A DNA stretch of 64,000 nt from Ceriagrion tenellum (Eukaryota > Arthropoda > Insecta > Odonata > Coenagrionidae), in contig OY720633.1 of NCBI GenBank assembly GCA_963169105.1, forward strand, positions 158,797,780 through 158,861,779, given 5' to 3'. The notes below the pieces were generated by a model. That model did no database searches and was not told the origin of the DNA. It worked only from the letters and a program-made list of their open reading frames with translations. The translations under genes were made by a program, and so were the position numbers. Below are positions 37,601 to 45,400 of this stretch, one piece after another (the first letter of the stretch is position 1; each line of letters begins with the position of its first letter).

Positions 37601-39164
37601 GGCTAAGAACTGCAATGGGAGTTAGTAACACACCTAATGGCAGAGCACGGTTGGTGCCACTGAAGACTCGTTGGTTACACGACAAGAAAACAATGAGGTT
37701 ACCTACGTAAAATTTTCAGATCATACCAGTTTCAGCGTGACACCCGAGATTGACTGACTTACAGAAGCAACAACATAGATAGGCTAAAAGATATTCCTCT
37801 GCGAAGTTAAATTATCAACACAAAAACAGCACTAGTCACCAATTGCAAGACACCTAATCAGCACACATGGCACTCTTCAACCTTCTCCACTCTCAGTTCT
37901 CTCCCATATTCATTATGAATACCCCCTGCCACATGCCCCTGCGGCGGCTTGCAGGAGTGGTAAGCATATGTAGATGTGAATTCTAATGTTAAAAGCTCCA
38001 GGCTTTTCTCTGTATACCCTACCTCCCACCTTAATCCAAAAACTTTGTTATCTTAAGAGCAGATTCGTACCGAACAGCTGAAGGTTACTTGATTATTTGA
38101 CCTGATTCCGCAGCCAGTAGCGGTGCCAGAGATTTTCATGACGAGGCACATCCGTTCCCTGAAGGTATATTATAAATGGCAGGGGGATCATAAAATGCCC
38201 GTGACACATTGGTCACTCAGGTGCGCCAGGGAGGTGTCAGCTAATTGACTTCTCCTCGACAACGGTGTCAAAATGACAAATTCTTAAAAATCAAGTTTCC
38301 GACCACAGGGTCTTGTTGTAAAACTAATGATAATCCAAATACTTCATGATCTTAAGAGCAGAATGGTACCGAGCAGCCAGAGGTCACTTAGTCATTATCT
38401 CATAAATAACATTTCCCAAACAAATTAATAATTGGCATTCAATCATTATCCAAATGTCATGCGTCTCCCTTTTTGGATAAAAGAATAAAAAAGCGTTTTA
38501 TGAGCCGCTTTCTACAACCTTTACACTGAATAAAGCTGAATAGACTAAATTGGAGGGATTAGAGTGTACAAAACTAACTTAAAAATCAAACTTAAAAGAT
38601 AAAGTTAAAATTTTACTTAACAACTAACTTTCACTAACAAAATGAAAGTTAAAATGTAACTTTCTTAATCTATTTGTACCTTTACAATACTGTGGAAAAG
38701 TACAATGCTTATTTTCATTACAGATTCCAATTAACTCACAAGGTGTTTGTCTATCTTCGAGTAGACTCCTACCCCTACTATAAATGCTGTCAATGAATGA
38801 GTCTTAATAAATGCTTTTATGCTTACTTCAACAGCGCATGGATGGCCTTCCACCTCCTTTGGCAGCAAGATTCTACCTTCTCCTTCACGTCCTCCCAGTG
38901 GTGCAAACAACTGCCATTGCTCTGCTCTTCATTTTCGGTATTCTAGGCATTGTTTGTGCAGTTTTCAGAAGACCTGTGTTAACTGATATTCCGATAGTAC
39001 CCGAAGAAAAGAAAGTGGACCTAGATCCAGAAGAGGACGAAGAAAGAGAACCTGTAGATGATGATGAAGAGAAATACAGCTCCCTTCTAATGGATGACAT
39101 TGCAAAGGCACGAAAAGGAAGCATACAGTGGCCTCGAAGGCTTTCATTAGGCCCATCTGCATGA
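1454..39164 (+). CDS. Class B scavenger receptor (CD36 family), C-terminal 318 residues, five exons
   Basis: CD36-family proteins are two-pass membrane receptors with a large, glycosylated, disulphide-bonded ectodomain that binds lipoproteins, fatty acids or other lipid ligands. Joining 1454-1681, 29970-30123, 30631-30749, 33490-33615 and 38835-39164 gives one open frame; every junction has a GT donor and AG acceptor and matching phase (0, 1, 0, 0). Family hallmarks are the VTTFTGENDLRTAGLMERYNG stretch type (FTG...L...NG), the Cys-rich block around CYCKSTCLPSG in exon 2, GFPIALSYPHFY in exon 3, and a C-terminal hydrophobic helix followed by a short tail. NET and NYS are possible N-glycosylation sites. 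The N-terminal tail, first transmembrane helix and proximal ectodomain must be encoded left of the window. The class B group (emp-, SCARB1- or SNMP-like) cannot be settled by eye. The first intron seen is about 28 kb. Confidence 0.93.
9460..9479. repeat. 20-bp perfect palindrome
   Basis: The sequence ggtcacctaattaggtgacc is its own reverse complement, with no spacer. It sits in the large intron with no transposon ends recognised around it. It could be a dimeric transcription-factor site (each half contains GGTCAC/GGTGACC) or chance. Confidence 0.6.
12098..12122. repeat. (ATTT)n microsatellite, SINE tail
   Basis: Six tandem ATTT units; on the - strand this is the AT-rich tail of the adjacent SINE. 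Confidence 0.8.
12098..12300 (-). mobile_element. tRNA-derived SINE with (TAAA)n tail
   Basis: Read on the - strand, the unit has a GC-rich tRNA-like head. It carries a clear Pol III B-box-like core (GGTTCGAGTCC, about 12219-12229) and an upstream segment that could hold a decayed A box. A short unique body follows, then a (TAAA)n tail at 12098-12122. B box, unique body and simple-repeat tail in that order are the standard SINE layout. A functional tRNA is ruled out because no complete cloverleaf with acceptor stem is seen. The exact 5' end is uncertain. Confidence 0.65.
14523..14560. repeat. 12-bp perfect stem with 14-nt loop
   Basis: ttcaaggctgat at 14523-14534 is complementary to atcagccttgaa at 14549-14560. 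The stem is too short for a microRNA precursor, and no transposon ends are visible at its borders. Confidence 0.5.
15664..17130 (+). pseudogene. Mariner transposase pseudogene
   Basis: The transposase would cut and paste the element through a DD34D catalytic triad. The frame starts at the ATG at 15664 (MQLSIEQCYAIKFC) and shows the N-terminal helix-turn-helix region. Frameshifts and in-frame stops interrupt it around 15780-15990. The first catalytic Asp block reads TGNETWVF instead of the usual TGDETW, so Asp has become Asn, and a stop follows. The block GVVHHDFVPEGQTVTG follows the nested MITE; HHDNAPSHT (second Asp) and SPADFFLF (third Asp) come after it. Skipping the MITE plus one TAA restores the open frame across the insertion (FDSKGVVHHD), which proves the order of insertion. 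Confidence 0.9.
16273..16686. mobile_element. 414-bp MITE nested in the mariner (TAA target duplication)
   Basis: The ends are inverted repeats: GGGGCCGTTCAAGTATTACG at the left and CGTAATACTTGAATGGCCCC at the right, one mismatch. They are flanked by direct TAA at 16270-16272 and 16687-16689. A 3-bp TAA duplication is typical of PIF/Harbinger-type elements, so the family assignment is an inference from target-site length. No open reading frame is present. The right end is shared with a fragment at 56872-56953. Confidence 0.85.
19335..19450 (+). repeat. Dispersed direct repeat, copy 1
   Basis: About 90 bp (core 19358-19447, including gccatcattgcc, aaactggtcatc and cgaattcata) match a second copy about 670 bp downstream with scattered substitutions and small indels. 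No transposon hallmarks are visible. Confidence 0.65.
20010..20130 (+). repeat. Dispersed direct repeat, copy 2
   Basis: Partner of the repeat near 19335-19450; the best match is about 20034-20128. It is either a local duplication or two copies of an uncharacterised repeat. Confidence 0.65.
23241..23559. mobile_element. 319-bp non-autonomous hAT-like MITE
   Basis: The ends are CAGGGCTGGATTTA and, as reverse complement of the right end, CAGTGCAGAATTTA, with 11 of 14 positions equal. A subterminal GGGGCCC-type block is present on both sides. The flanking octamers ccagactg and ccaaagag agree at 5 of 8 positions, which suits an eroded 8-bp hAT target duplication. No transposase frame is present. 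Its right part overlaps the last codons of the candidate antisense gene. Confidence 0.6.
23523..24973 (-). CDS. Candidate nested antisense gene, 220 residues in five exons, product unknown
   Basis: Proposed exons are 24973-24946, 24769-24584, 24359-24142, 23843-23806 and 23715-23523. They total 663 nt, exactly 220 codons plus a stop. Junction phases agree at all four splices (1, 1, 0, 2). Each proposed intron has a GT donor (GTAAGT, GTAAAT, GTATGG, GTGAGT) and an AG acceptor. The ATG at 24973 follows an in-frame TAG. Visible features are an N-terminal MLRRCCSLK, a helical stretch (NVNDVLEEILLSFQKLCDSA), a basic-acidic linker, and a second helical stretch (LIKAQEYLKKAIDLAKDD). No family was recognised and no catalytic motif is obvious. 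The final codons and stop lie inside the hAT-like MITE, so the true 3' end may differ. Phase agreement is the main support; chance assembly or an old pseudogene remains possible. Confidence 0.45.
24142..24359 (-). CDS. Candidate antisense gene, exon 3
   Basis: 218 bp, acceptor GCAAG and donor CAA|GTATGG. It encodes KLQKWSKFENLLARYRVLV and the LIKAQEYLKKAIDLAKDD helix. This is the most protein-like of the exons. Confidence 0.5.
24584..24769 (-). CDS. Candidate antisense gene, exon 2
   Basis: 186 bp with donor GAGCAG|GTAAAT and acceptor ATTTAAG. It encodes the LEEILLSFQKLCDSAVP helix-like block and a charged segment rich in Glu, Lys and Ser. The acceptor has a poor pyrimidine tract. Confidence 0.5.
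27840..28330. promoter_or_regulatory. CpG-rich patch in the large intron
   Basis: The interval is visibly richer in G+C and CpG (many cgcg, gcgc and cgac words) than the AT-rich intron around it. It includes several long but unrecognised open frames. It might be an internal promoter, an enhancer or an unrecognised 5' exon. No TATA box or initiator was identified. Confidence 0.25.
29970..30123 (+). CDS. CD36-family receptor exon b (Cys-rich region)
   Basis: Acceptor TTCTCGCAG before 29970; donor ATG|GTGAGT after 30123. Begins in phase 0 and ends in phase 1. It encodes the NYSREENKCYCKSTCLPSG block and ESCYYG, whose four Cys correspond to the conserved disulphide-forming cysteines of CD36 ectodomains. 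The glycine codon is split by the intron. Confidence 0.93.
30124..30630 (+). other. Intron of the CD36-family gene (507 bp)
   Basis: GTGAGT at the start and ATTTAG at the end. No other feature seen. Confidence 0.85.
30631..30749 (+). CDS. CD36-family receptor exon c
   Basis: Acceptor TTTCATTTAG before 30631; donor CCG|GTAAGT after 30749. It encodes GFPIALSYPHFYQGE, matching the conserved (A/S)xPHFY motif of the family, and ends at YFYVQP in phase 0. Confidence 0.93.
30750..33489 (+). other. Intron of the CD36-family gene (2.7 kb)
   Basis: GTAAGT to TTTTCCAG. AT-rich; no gene or mobile element recognised. The antisense frame at 31140-31370 has no recognisable domain. Confidence 0.75.
33490..33615 (+). 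CDS. CD36-family receptor exon d (42 codons)
   Basis: Acceptor TTCCAG; donor CTG|GTAAGG after 33615, phase 0 at both ends. It encodes GLPLRMAARSQINM and the following MVIPLLWTEL, which matches the juxtamembrane CD36 pattern (P-hydrophobic-W). The open frame past 33615 is intronic. Confidence 0.92.
34860..35170 (+). pseudogene. Decayed non-LTR reverse-transcriptase fragment
   Basis: One frame reads like the N-terminal third of a LINE reverse transcriptase: an IIANNIKSFLE segment, then RQHGYRK (usual QHGFRK), LIHDILKSGETKKQADIIL, a stop, and DFKIAFDNV (usual DFSKAFDxV, containing a catalytic Asp). Stops and missing residues show it is dead. The order of motifs fits the Jockey/CR1/I-like LINE group. 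Both ends are uncertain. Confidence 0.6.
35397..35700 (-). mobile_element. tRNA-derived SINE with (CCAAT)-like tail
   Basis: On the - strand the head at about 35700-35630 holds a tRNA-like A-box region (TGGTGTGGTGGCTAGAGTA) and a B box (GGTTCAAATTCC). A central body includes ggatgagacgttaaaccg, a word I associate with conserved central domains of several metazoan SINEs (recalled, not checked). The element ends in an aatccaatccaacc tail at about 35400-35417. Length is about 300 bp. It lies antisense in the receptor intron. Confidence 0.7.
38032..38096 (+). repeat. Short direct repeat, copy 1
   Basis: taatccaaa, then cttaagagcagat and gtaccga.cag, recur in the same order about 300 bp downstream. 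About 65 bp, diverged. Confidence 0.6.
38332..38396 (+). repeat. Short direct repeat, copy 2
   Basis: Partner of the repeat at 38032-38096. The ~300-bp spacing suggests a local duplication or the two ends of an unrecognised element. Confidence 0.6.
38835..39164 (+). CDS. CD36-family receptor terminal exon: transmembrane helix and acidic tail
   Basis: Acceptor TTCAACAG before 38835; 109 codons and TGA at 39162-39164. After GLPPPLAARFYLLLHVLP comes a hydrophobic helix (AIALLFIFGILGIVCAVF), the second membrane span of the family. The tail of about 65 residues is unusually acidic (DLDPEEDEEREPVDDDEEKY), followed by a basic Ser-rich end. YSSLLM may be a sorting-type Y or LL signal, which is an inference. 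Only 60 bp separate the stop from the Tigger element. Confidence 0.93.
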   Translation, partial: RMDGLPPPLAARFYLLLHVLPVVQTTAIALLFIFGILGIVCAVFRRPVLTDIPIVPEEKKVDLDPEEDEEREPVDDDEEKYSSLLMDDIAKARKGSIQWPRRLSLGPSA

Positions 39165-39940
39165 TGTTTGTGATGGAGCATTAGGACAAGCCTTTCATTC
39201 GTCATGTGTAAATAGTTCATTAAGCAGGTATCCCCCGCTTTACACGAATTCGCTTAACACGATATTCGCTATTACACGATTGGTCCTCAAAAGATTGCTT
39301 TCACTTAAGTCAACCTAACTTCCCACTTAATTCAACTGCAGATGCGTTTAATACACTAAAACCTCCTTTTCCTTGAGTAACTAAGTAAGGAAAAAACGAG
39401 AAGAAAGATTCGATGTCATCTACATTAAGAATTTTAATGAATTAATTGGCCCTTAAAATCAAATCATCATTAGGGTTGAATGCTGAGTGTGTGCATGTGA
39501 CATCTAAATCTGTCTTAGATGAAGGGCAGGCACTGTACTACCGGTGGAAAAATTCAATTCAAATACCGTACTCTGTGAAAAAAATCCATTATGAAATAAA
39601 AACAAACTTCATGTTACACATTTCATTCACTTTTGTTGAGCCCCGACCACGGCATTAATCTCTAAACATCGTTATGTGTTAAAGTGTCGGCCTCCACCGT
39701 ATTGGTATCACAGGATCGCGTGAAATCAAACGAAGTTTTCATTTCGTCTCAGTACAAGGCATCCGCAGTGCCCATTTAGCTCAACGAATGTGAGCATTAT
39801 ATAATATGCTGCTGCTATAATCATATGATGTCCCAAAAACCTCGTGCTGAAGTGAAACAGTGAAGTAAATGGTATCAAATTACACGGCGAGTTGGATAGA
39901 CAGTTGCCACAAGTGATGTCTCAACGGCACAACGCGGTAT

Positions 39941-39980
39941 CTCATCAAATTCCGAGTGTATGCACTCGGAATTTGATGAG
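39941..39980. repeat. Perfect 18-bp hairpin just 5' of the Tigger transposase frame
   Basis: ctcatcaaattccgagtg (39941-39958), loop tatg, then its exact reverse complement (39963-39980). The 10-bp palindrome gcgtatacgc follows immediately at 39981-39990. It lies within the Tigger, upstream of the likely start at 40047. Confidence 0.85.
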
Positions 39981-40046
39981 GCGTATACGCCTCGGACAGT
40001 GGTTTTACTGTGTACAAATTCAAAACCTGTTATCAACTTTCCAGAT

Positions 40047-41806
40047 ATGAGTGCAAAACGTGTACAATCTGCCCCGAATGATGAACCTAGGAAAAGAAGT
40101 AGAAAGACTATTACGTTGGAAGCTAAGATGAAAGTGATAGAACGTTTTGAACATAGAAAGCACATCGCAGACTTTAAGCGTGCCATGGGTCTACATGAGG
40201 CCACTGTTCGGACAATTCGTTCCAACGCCGAGAAAACTAAAAATAGTTTTAAATGTGCAACGAGTATAAGCGCCGCAAAAGTGAATCGAACGAGGTCTGA
40301 AACCATGGAAAAAATGGAAAAGTTGCTATCACTCTGGATCGAGAGACAAAATCAGAACAGCATCCCGGTGAGTACGCTAGTCATCAAAGAAAAAGCCTTA
40401 AGTAAGGATATAAGCAAAGATGAAGAAGATGTGCAGTCATTTATTGCTAGTTCAGGATGGATCGACCGGTTCAGGAAGTGCTACAACTTTCATAATTTGA
40501 AAATTACTGGTGAGGCTGCAGTGGCAGATAAAGTTGCTGCAGAAAATTTCGTTGCAGTGTTGGCAAAAATCATAGAAGATGGTGGCTACAGTCCAAAATA
40601 AGAGATAAACATTGATGAAACAGGTTTAATTTGGAAAAGAATGCCATTCAGAACATTTATCTCTAGGATGAAAAAGTTGCTTCTGGGTTTTAAGCGGCCA
40701 AGGACCGTTGCATCCTTGTGCTAGGCGGAAATACAAATGGTGACTTGAAGTTGAAACCATTATCAGTGTATCTGCTCGCTCTCTCACTCTCTGCATCGCT
40801 CTGAAAACCCCCAGAACTTTGCGAAAATATTCAAAAGAGTTTCAACCGGTGATTTGGCACTCCAATACAAAAGCCTGGGTTACAAGTGGTTTATTTTTAG
40901 AATATTTTAAAAACCATCTGAACGAGGAAACTGAGGCCTACTGTGCAAAAAACAATTTTGAGTTCAATATTTTATTAGTTTTTGATAATGCTCCCGGGCA
41001 CCCACCTCCCATTGTTGATTTTTCTGAGCACATCAAAGTCTTGTTCTTACCCCCTAACACTACGTCCAATATCTAACCCATGGACCAAGGGGTAATGGCC
41101 ACATTTAAGGCACACTATGTCCGCAGAAACTTTTCAAAATTGATCGAAAAAACAGATGGTGGTGGTAAACAATCAGTGAAAGATTTTTGGCGTAAATTCA
41201 ATATAAAGCAAGCTATTGACATTATCGCCGAGGCTTGGGCAGCTCTGCCGTTATCCTGTATGAATGGCGTGTGGAAAAATTTATGGCCTGATTGTGTACA
41301 CTTCAAGGGATTTGACGTCGGTGAAAGTGTTTCCCTCTTGGAAGCCGATATCCCTAATTTCTCCAGGAAAGTTGGCTTTGAGGAAGTGAACGAAGAAGAG
41401 GTTGAAGATCTGCTCAATGCACAACACGAGATAAGCACTGAAGAATTAATTCACGTCCTGGAGAAATAAATTCGACAAGGAGGGTCTTGCAGCGACGAAA
41501 TGTCTGAAGAATCTGAGACAGCTGTTCGAACTAAGAAACAACAAGGAAATGGTAAGGGCATTCTGCCTTTTAGAAGCACTTAAAATTATCGAAGACGGTG
41601 ACCCAGATGAAATACGGAGTTCGAAAGTAAACCGCGAAGTAAATGCTGCAATTGGATGTTACTGGCAGATTTACAAGGAAAACAGCTGCAAAGCGAAGCA
41701 ACTTTCCTTGGATGCTTTCTTCAAAAAAGCTGGAAGTTCCAGCTTGAATGCATCCAATTACCTAGCCGAGGACGACCCTGCGTCATCTAATGCATCCAGG
41801 CAGTAA
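40047..41806 (+). pseudogene. Tigger/pogo transposase pseudogene
   Basis: The transposase has an N-terminal CENP-B-like double helix-turn-helix and a DDE_1 nuclease domain. The likely start is the ATG at 40047 (MSAKRVQSAPNDEPRKRSRK). The helix-turn-helix portion runs to 40601 and ends in SGWIDRFRKCYNFHNLKITG, a typical CENP-B-type motif, before a TAA. Out of frame follow NIDETGLIWKRMP-like (first Asp), then KYSKEFQPVIWHSNTKAWVT from about 40823, LLVFDNAPGHPPP (second Asp) and LPPNTTSNI, stop, PMDQGVMATFK (third Asp). The stop at 41075-41077 replaces the usual Gln codon. Further C-terminal frames run 41080-41469 and 41549-41806. At least three disabling lesions are present. Confidence 0.9.
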
Positions 41807-42416
41807 TCACTGCTCCAGAGTTTCCCGTCATCACTTCTCAGGTGTCTATAACATTCTCTACGTATTGTCGGGCCATCACTTTTTCAATGTGCATAGTTTT
41901 TTTGCTGTTAAATTGTCCTCACACTTCGTCCGTTCTACACTCGTTAGCAGAAATAGCGCCAATCGCTTTTCTTTTGTTTTCTTCTTCAATCTGTTGAGTT
42001 TAATTGTCGTAGTCGTGCTTTCTTTCAGGTTTATCCCTCCAATTCGTGAGTCCACCATCGTGAAATATGTGCTGTGCTAAGGATTCAGCGATTCACTCCC
42101 CTCACTTCAATGAGTAGCGAGGTCTTGCAGTCTTGCGCATATTATTAACATCAGGCACACCATAATTTCCGAAAATTGAAACAATAATAATGTTGCCTTT
42201 GGAATTTTGTAAATAATAATGTGTGTTGTTACTTGGCAAATAAACTTATATAAAACTTGCCAGCAGAGCTTTTCTAGGTCCAATTTTATTATTTGTCGTC
42301 CGTATCACCAATCAATTACACGGTTTATTATGGCTTTTAAAAATTCACTTAACACGAATTCATTTAACACGGCACTTTTTCGGAACGTATCTCTCGTGTT
42401 AAGCGGGGGATACCTG

Positions 42417-45400
42417 TATTTATATTCATTCTTATGAGCTGTGGTGGAACATCAGCATTATATTCCACTTACAGTACAAAACATACTGATATAAAGCAGA
42501 GGATGTGCCTTTTTTGATGCATCCTTGTAGGGTGACCAGGATTTGAAGACCAATATACTACCTCCTTTGAACTTCCCAAATAAAATTATCTCCCATTATT
42601 GAATACGAAAGTTATAAATTATTATAGACAACACACAAACTGATACTCTGATAAAATACATGAATAGCTTACAACTTAGAGATTTGCATAGCATTTCCAT
42701 TTGCATTATGACTCAAAGTCAGTTGACTCACTTATGATTATTTAGTGTCAGCCAGAATGCAATCGCAATCATTAATGGCACCGGGCACTAGTTAGATCAA
42801 AAACTCCAATTTATTCAAGATATTTTTGCATATTTGTAGATGTACATATGGGTCATTTCCAGTTAAAATAAGAGGTTTTTCCGATTTGGTACATTTCCTT
42901 CACCCTAATTAAAAAGACTGAAAGAGAAGAGAGAAACTCTTATGTATATTTATTAGCGTTAGACATATACTCACAGAACATACGTTATTTAATGTTCAGT
43001 TTCAGTTAAAACATGGACTCACACCTGATCCGACTACTTTTTTTAAGAATTCTGATTTGGACCACATCATCCATAAAGAAAATTATTTTATGCGCCTCAG
43101 TTAGAAGAGAATGACATATCATCACAAATGGTATTTAGTGAAATGTCCGTGGTAGTTGAAAATGTTTACCCTTCACATATCTTAGTTAAATATGCTTTTT
43201 TGGTACGTTTCTTCTAGGATTTTTTTACAAACTCTTCCTCTGCAGTCGCATGGACAATAATCGTAAGTAACTAATATTGTAGTGCTGTGGTGCATTCATT
43301 AAGCTGTGCACCTCTTTTCTCATGTGAAACAAGCCAAAGACAACATGATGTAGCCTAGAAGAAAATGAGATTAAAACTTTCATTGTACCAGATGGCATAA
43401 TTTATCATGCCGAAACCCATTTAAAATTATGTATATAATGTTGATTAAAAAACATATTTTAACCATGGAGTATTCATTCCACTCATTCACACTCTTGAAA
43501 AATGAAGTTCAACAAAGCAGATCCAAATAATTTTTTAATAATCTTAATTGTAGGTTTATGAACTAATAATTATTCCCTATATTCCCAAATTATAAGTTTT
43601 CCCTTAAGTCTTAGTGTCATTAATCAACAGGAGTAACATTGATCAGCTATTTCATTTCCAGAATAAGATTTTATTAATTCTTCAATGAAGATGCCTCAAG
43701 TGAACACAAGTAGTTCATTGATTTTGTTTGATAAAAATGAGCACACTTATTCTATCAGGGCCTAATCTCTGTCTTTCTCATCAACCAAATAACCAACCGA
43801 ACTGAAGGATCTCTCTCTAATAGTACAATGTTCAAGTCAATGCTCAGGTATTTCTAACACAGAGTCTTAAAATACTTTCATCAATCTTCACGGATTGATT
43901 TATGAGATTTCACTATTTCATGGGCTGAAATAGAATGTTTATATGCGCCCCCACATTGGATAAGTGGCTTTGGAAACATTAACTCTCAGAAGAGTATCGT
44001 TACAAATGGAAACTATTGTGACTTAATAATTGGTACTTAATAGGAAAATGCTACATCCATACATGGTGATGAGTAACGTTCCAAGGGGCCATTCTTGATA
44101 GAAATAAGAGTTAAGTATGAGTAGATCAGATTTATGTTGTGAGAAAAGTGGACATTGAGAATATAGTTTGAATGCAATGTGGATGTCGTTCACCGAGTTT
44201 GCTGTTTCTTTTATTCATACTAAACGTCAAGGCCGAATGGTAGTAAGTTAAAATGGGTCATAAATGGAATTCTATTCCACCCCTTGCCAGCCTAAGATGA
44301 AATATGAAGAGGAGCAAAGGATAAGAGCAATCAGCAGGAATTTATACCACGTATTATTTTCCTTTTACCTGCACAGCTTGAATGTAATAAGTTGTTTTTC
44401 ATTGAATGTCTGAATTAACTATGTTAGTTACTCCTATACCACAACATCTAATGTCACATTCGATAATTGCCTCAATGGCCAGATATTATCATTCTTCTCT
44501 CAAAATACATAGATTAAATAATAATTATACCTAAATTAATTGCGGTTAAAACCCATGATTCATGGATCTTGGCATGTTTATACATTTCTCTCACTTTAAA
44601 ACGTACTCAGCAACTAAAAAATTTTAAATTATTTCATACAAGCAATTATTTGACTGTCATGGAAAAGTTGAGCACAATTGTAAGAATTACATAAATGAGT
44701 TAACTTTTCATATCTATAGATTTGACAGACAACCAAGAGAGACTGGAAGAAACTTAAAGTGCGCATCCCCCATTTCGTTGGAGAAAGAAATATCATAGAT
44801 TATTCAGTAAGTATTTCCAAACCATTCCATCAATTTATCAAGCCTAGCATGAGACATCACCCAATTCATACGGCCTCAACCAAAAGCATTTCAGCTCTAG
44901 TTCAGGTTTTCATGGATATGAAACAGTAAAAGGCAAACGACAACTTAAATGTTTGAGCATTTCCCTTCAGGGCACTTGCAGTCATCATCAATGCTTCCTC
45001 TGCGGTTCTCTATTATTGTACAAAATTGAATACCTGATCTATAGAAAATTCTACATCTTTGGTCAATTCTTTTTTAGAAGCTAGATTTTTCAAAATTTAA
45101 TAAGAATAACTAGTTAAGGCAATTTATTGGCTCAGGCTCAATGAATACATTTTAAAATAAAGTATGCGACACCCATGAGAGCACATATTGACAAGTGCCT
45201 AAATAAATAGTGAGCTCAATGTCTCGAGTAAGACTTTAAGAAGTTGAACAACAGGCTGGAATGGTGAAAAATATGTTTTACAGTTGGTAAACATGGATAT
45301 CAGACCATAGTGGTTTGAGATATCTTCGCACACATATTCAAAGCAAGCCATTACATGGCGAGAGAATCCTGCTGGTGACATGGAAAAGGGCGAAGTGAAA

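Larger units (their letters stand above)
33616..38834 (+). other. Intron of the CD36-family gene (5.2 kb)
   Basis: GTAAGG to TTCAACAG. It contains the LINE relic at 34860-35170, the SINE at 35397-35700 and a pair of short repeats near 38030-38400. The remainder (35760-38030) shows nothing recognisable. Confidence 0.75.
39225..42416 (+). mobile_element. Tigger/pogo DNA transposon, full length, inactivated
   Basis: The terminal inverted repeats at 39225-39247 and 42394-42416 begin CAGGTATCCCCCGCTT and agree at 22 of 23 positions. Subterminal TTAACACGA-type words occur near both ends. The right end is followed by TA. At the left the nearest TA lies two bases away, so the target duplication is slightly eroded or the left border is off by 2 bp. 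The 3.2-kb length is large for Tigger. The near-identical ends suggest a fairly young insertion, although the transposase carries stops. Confidence 0.9.
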
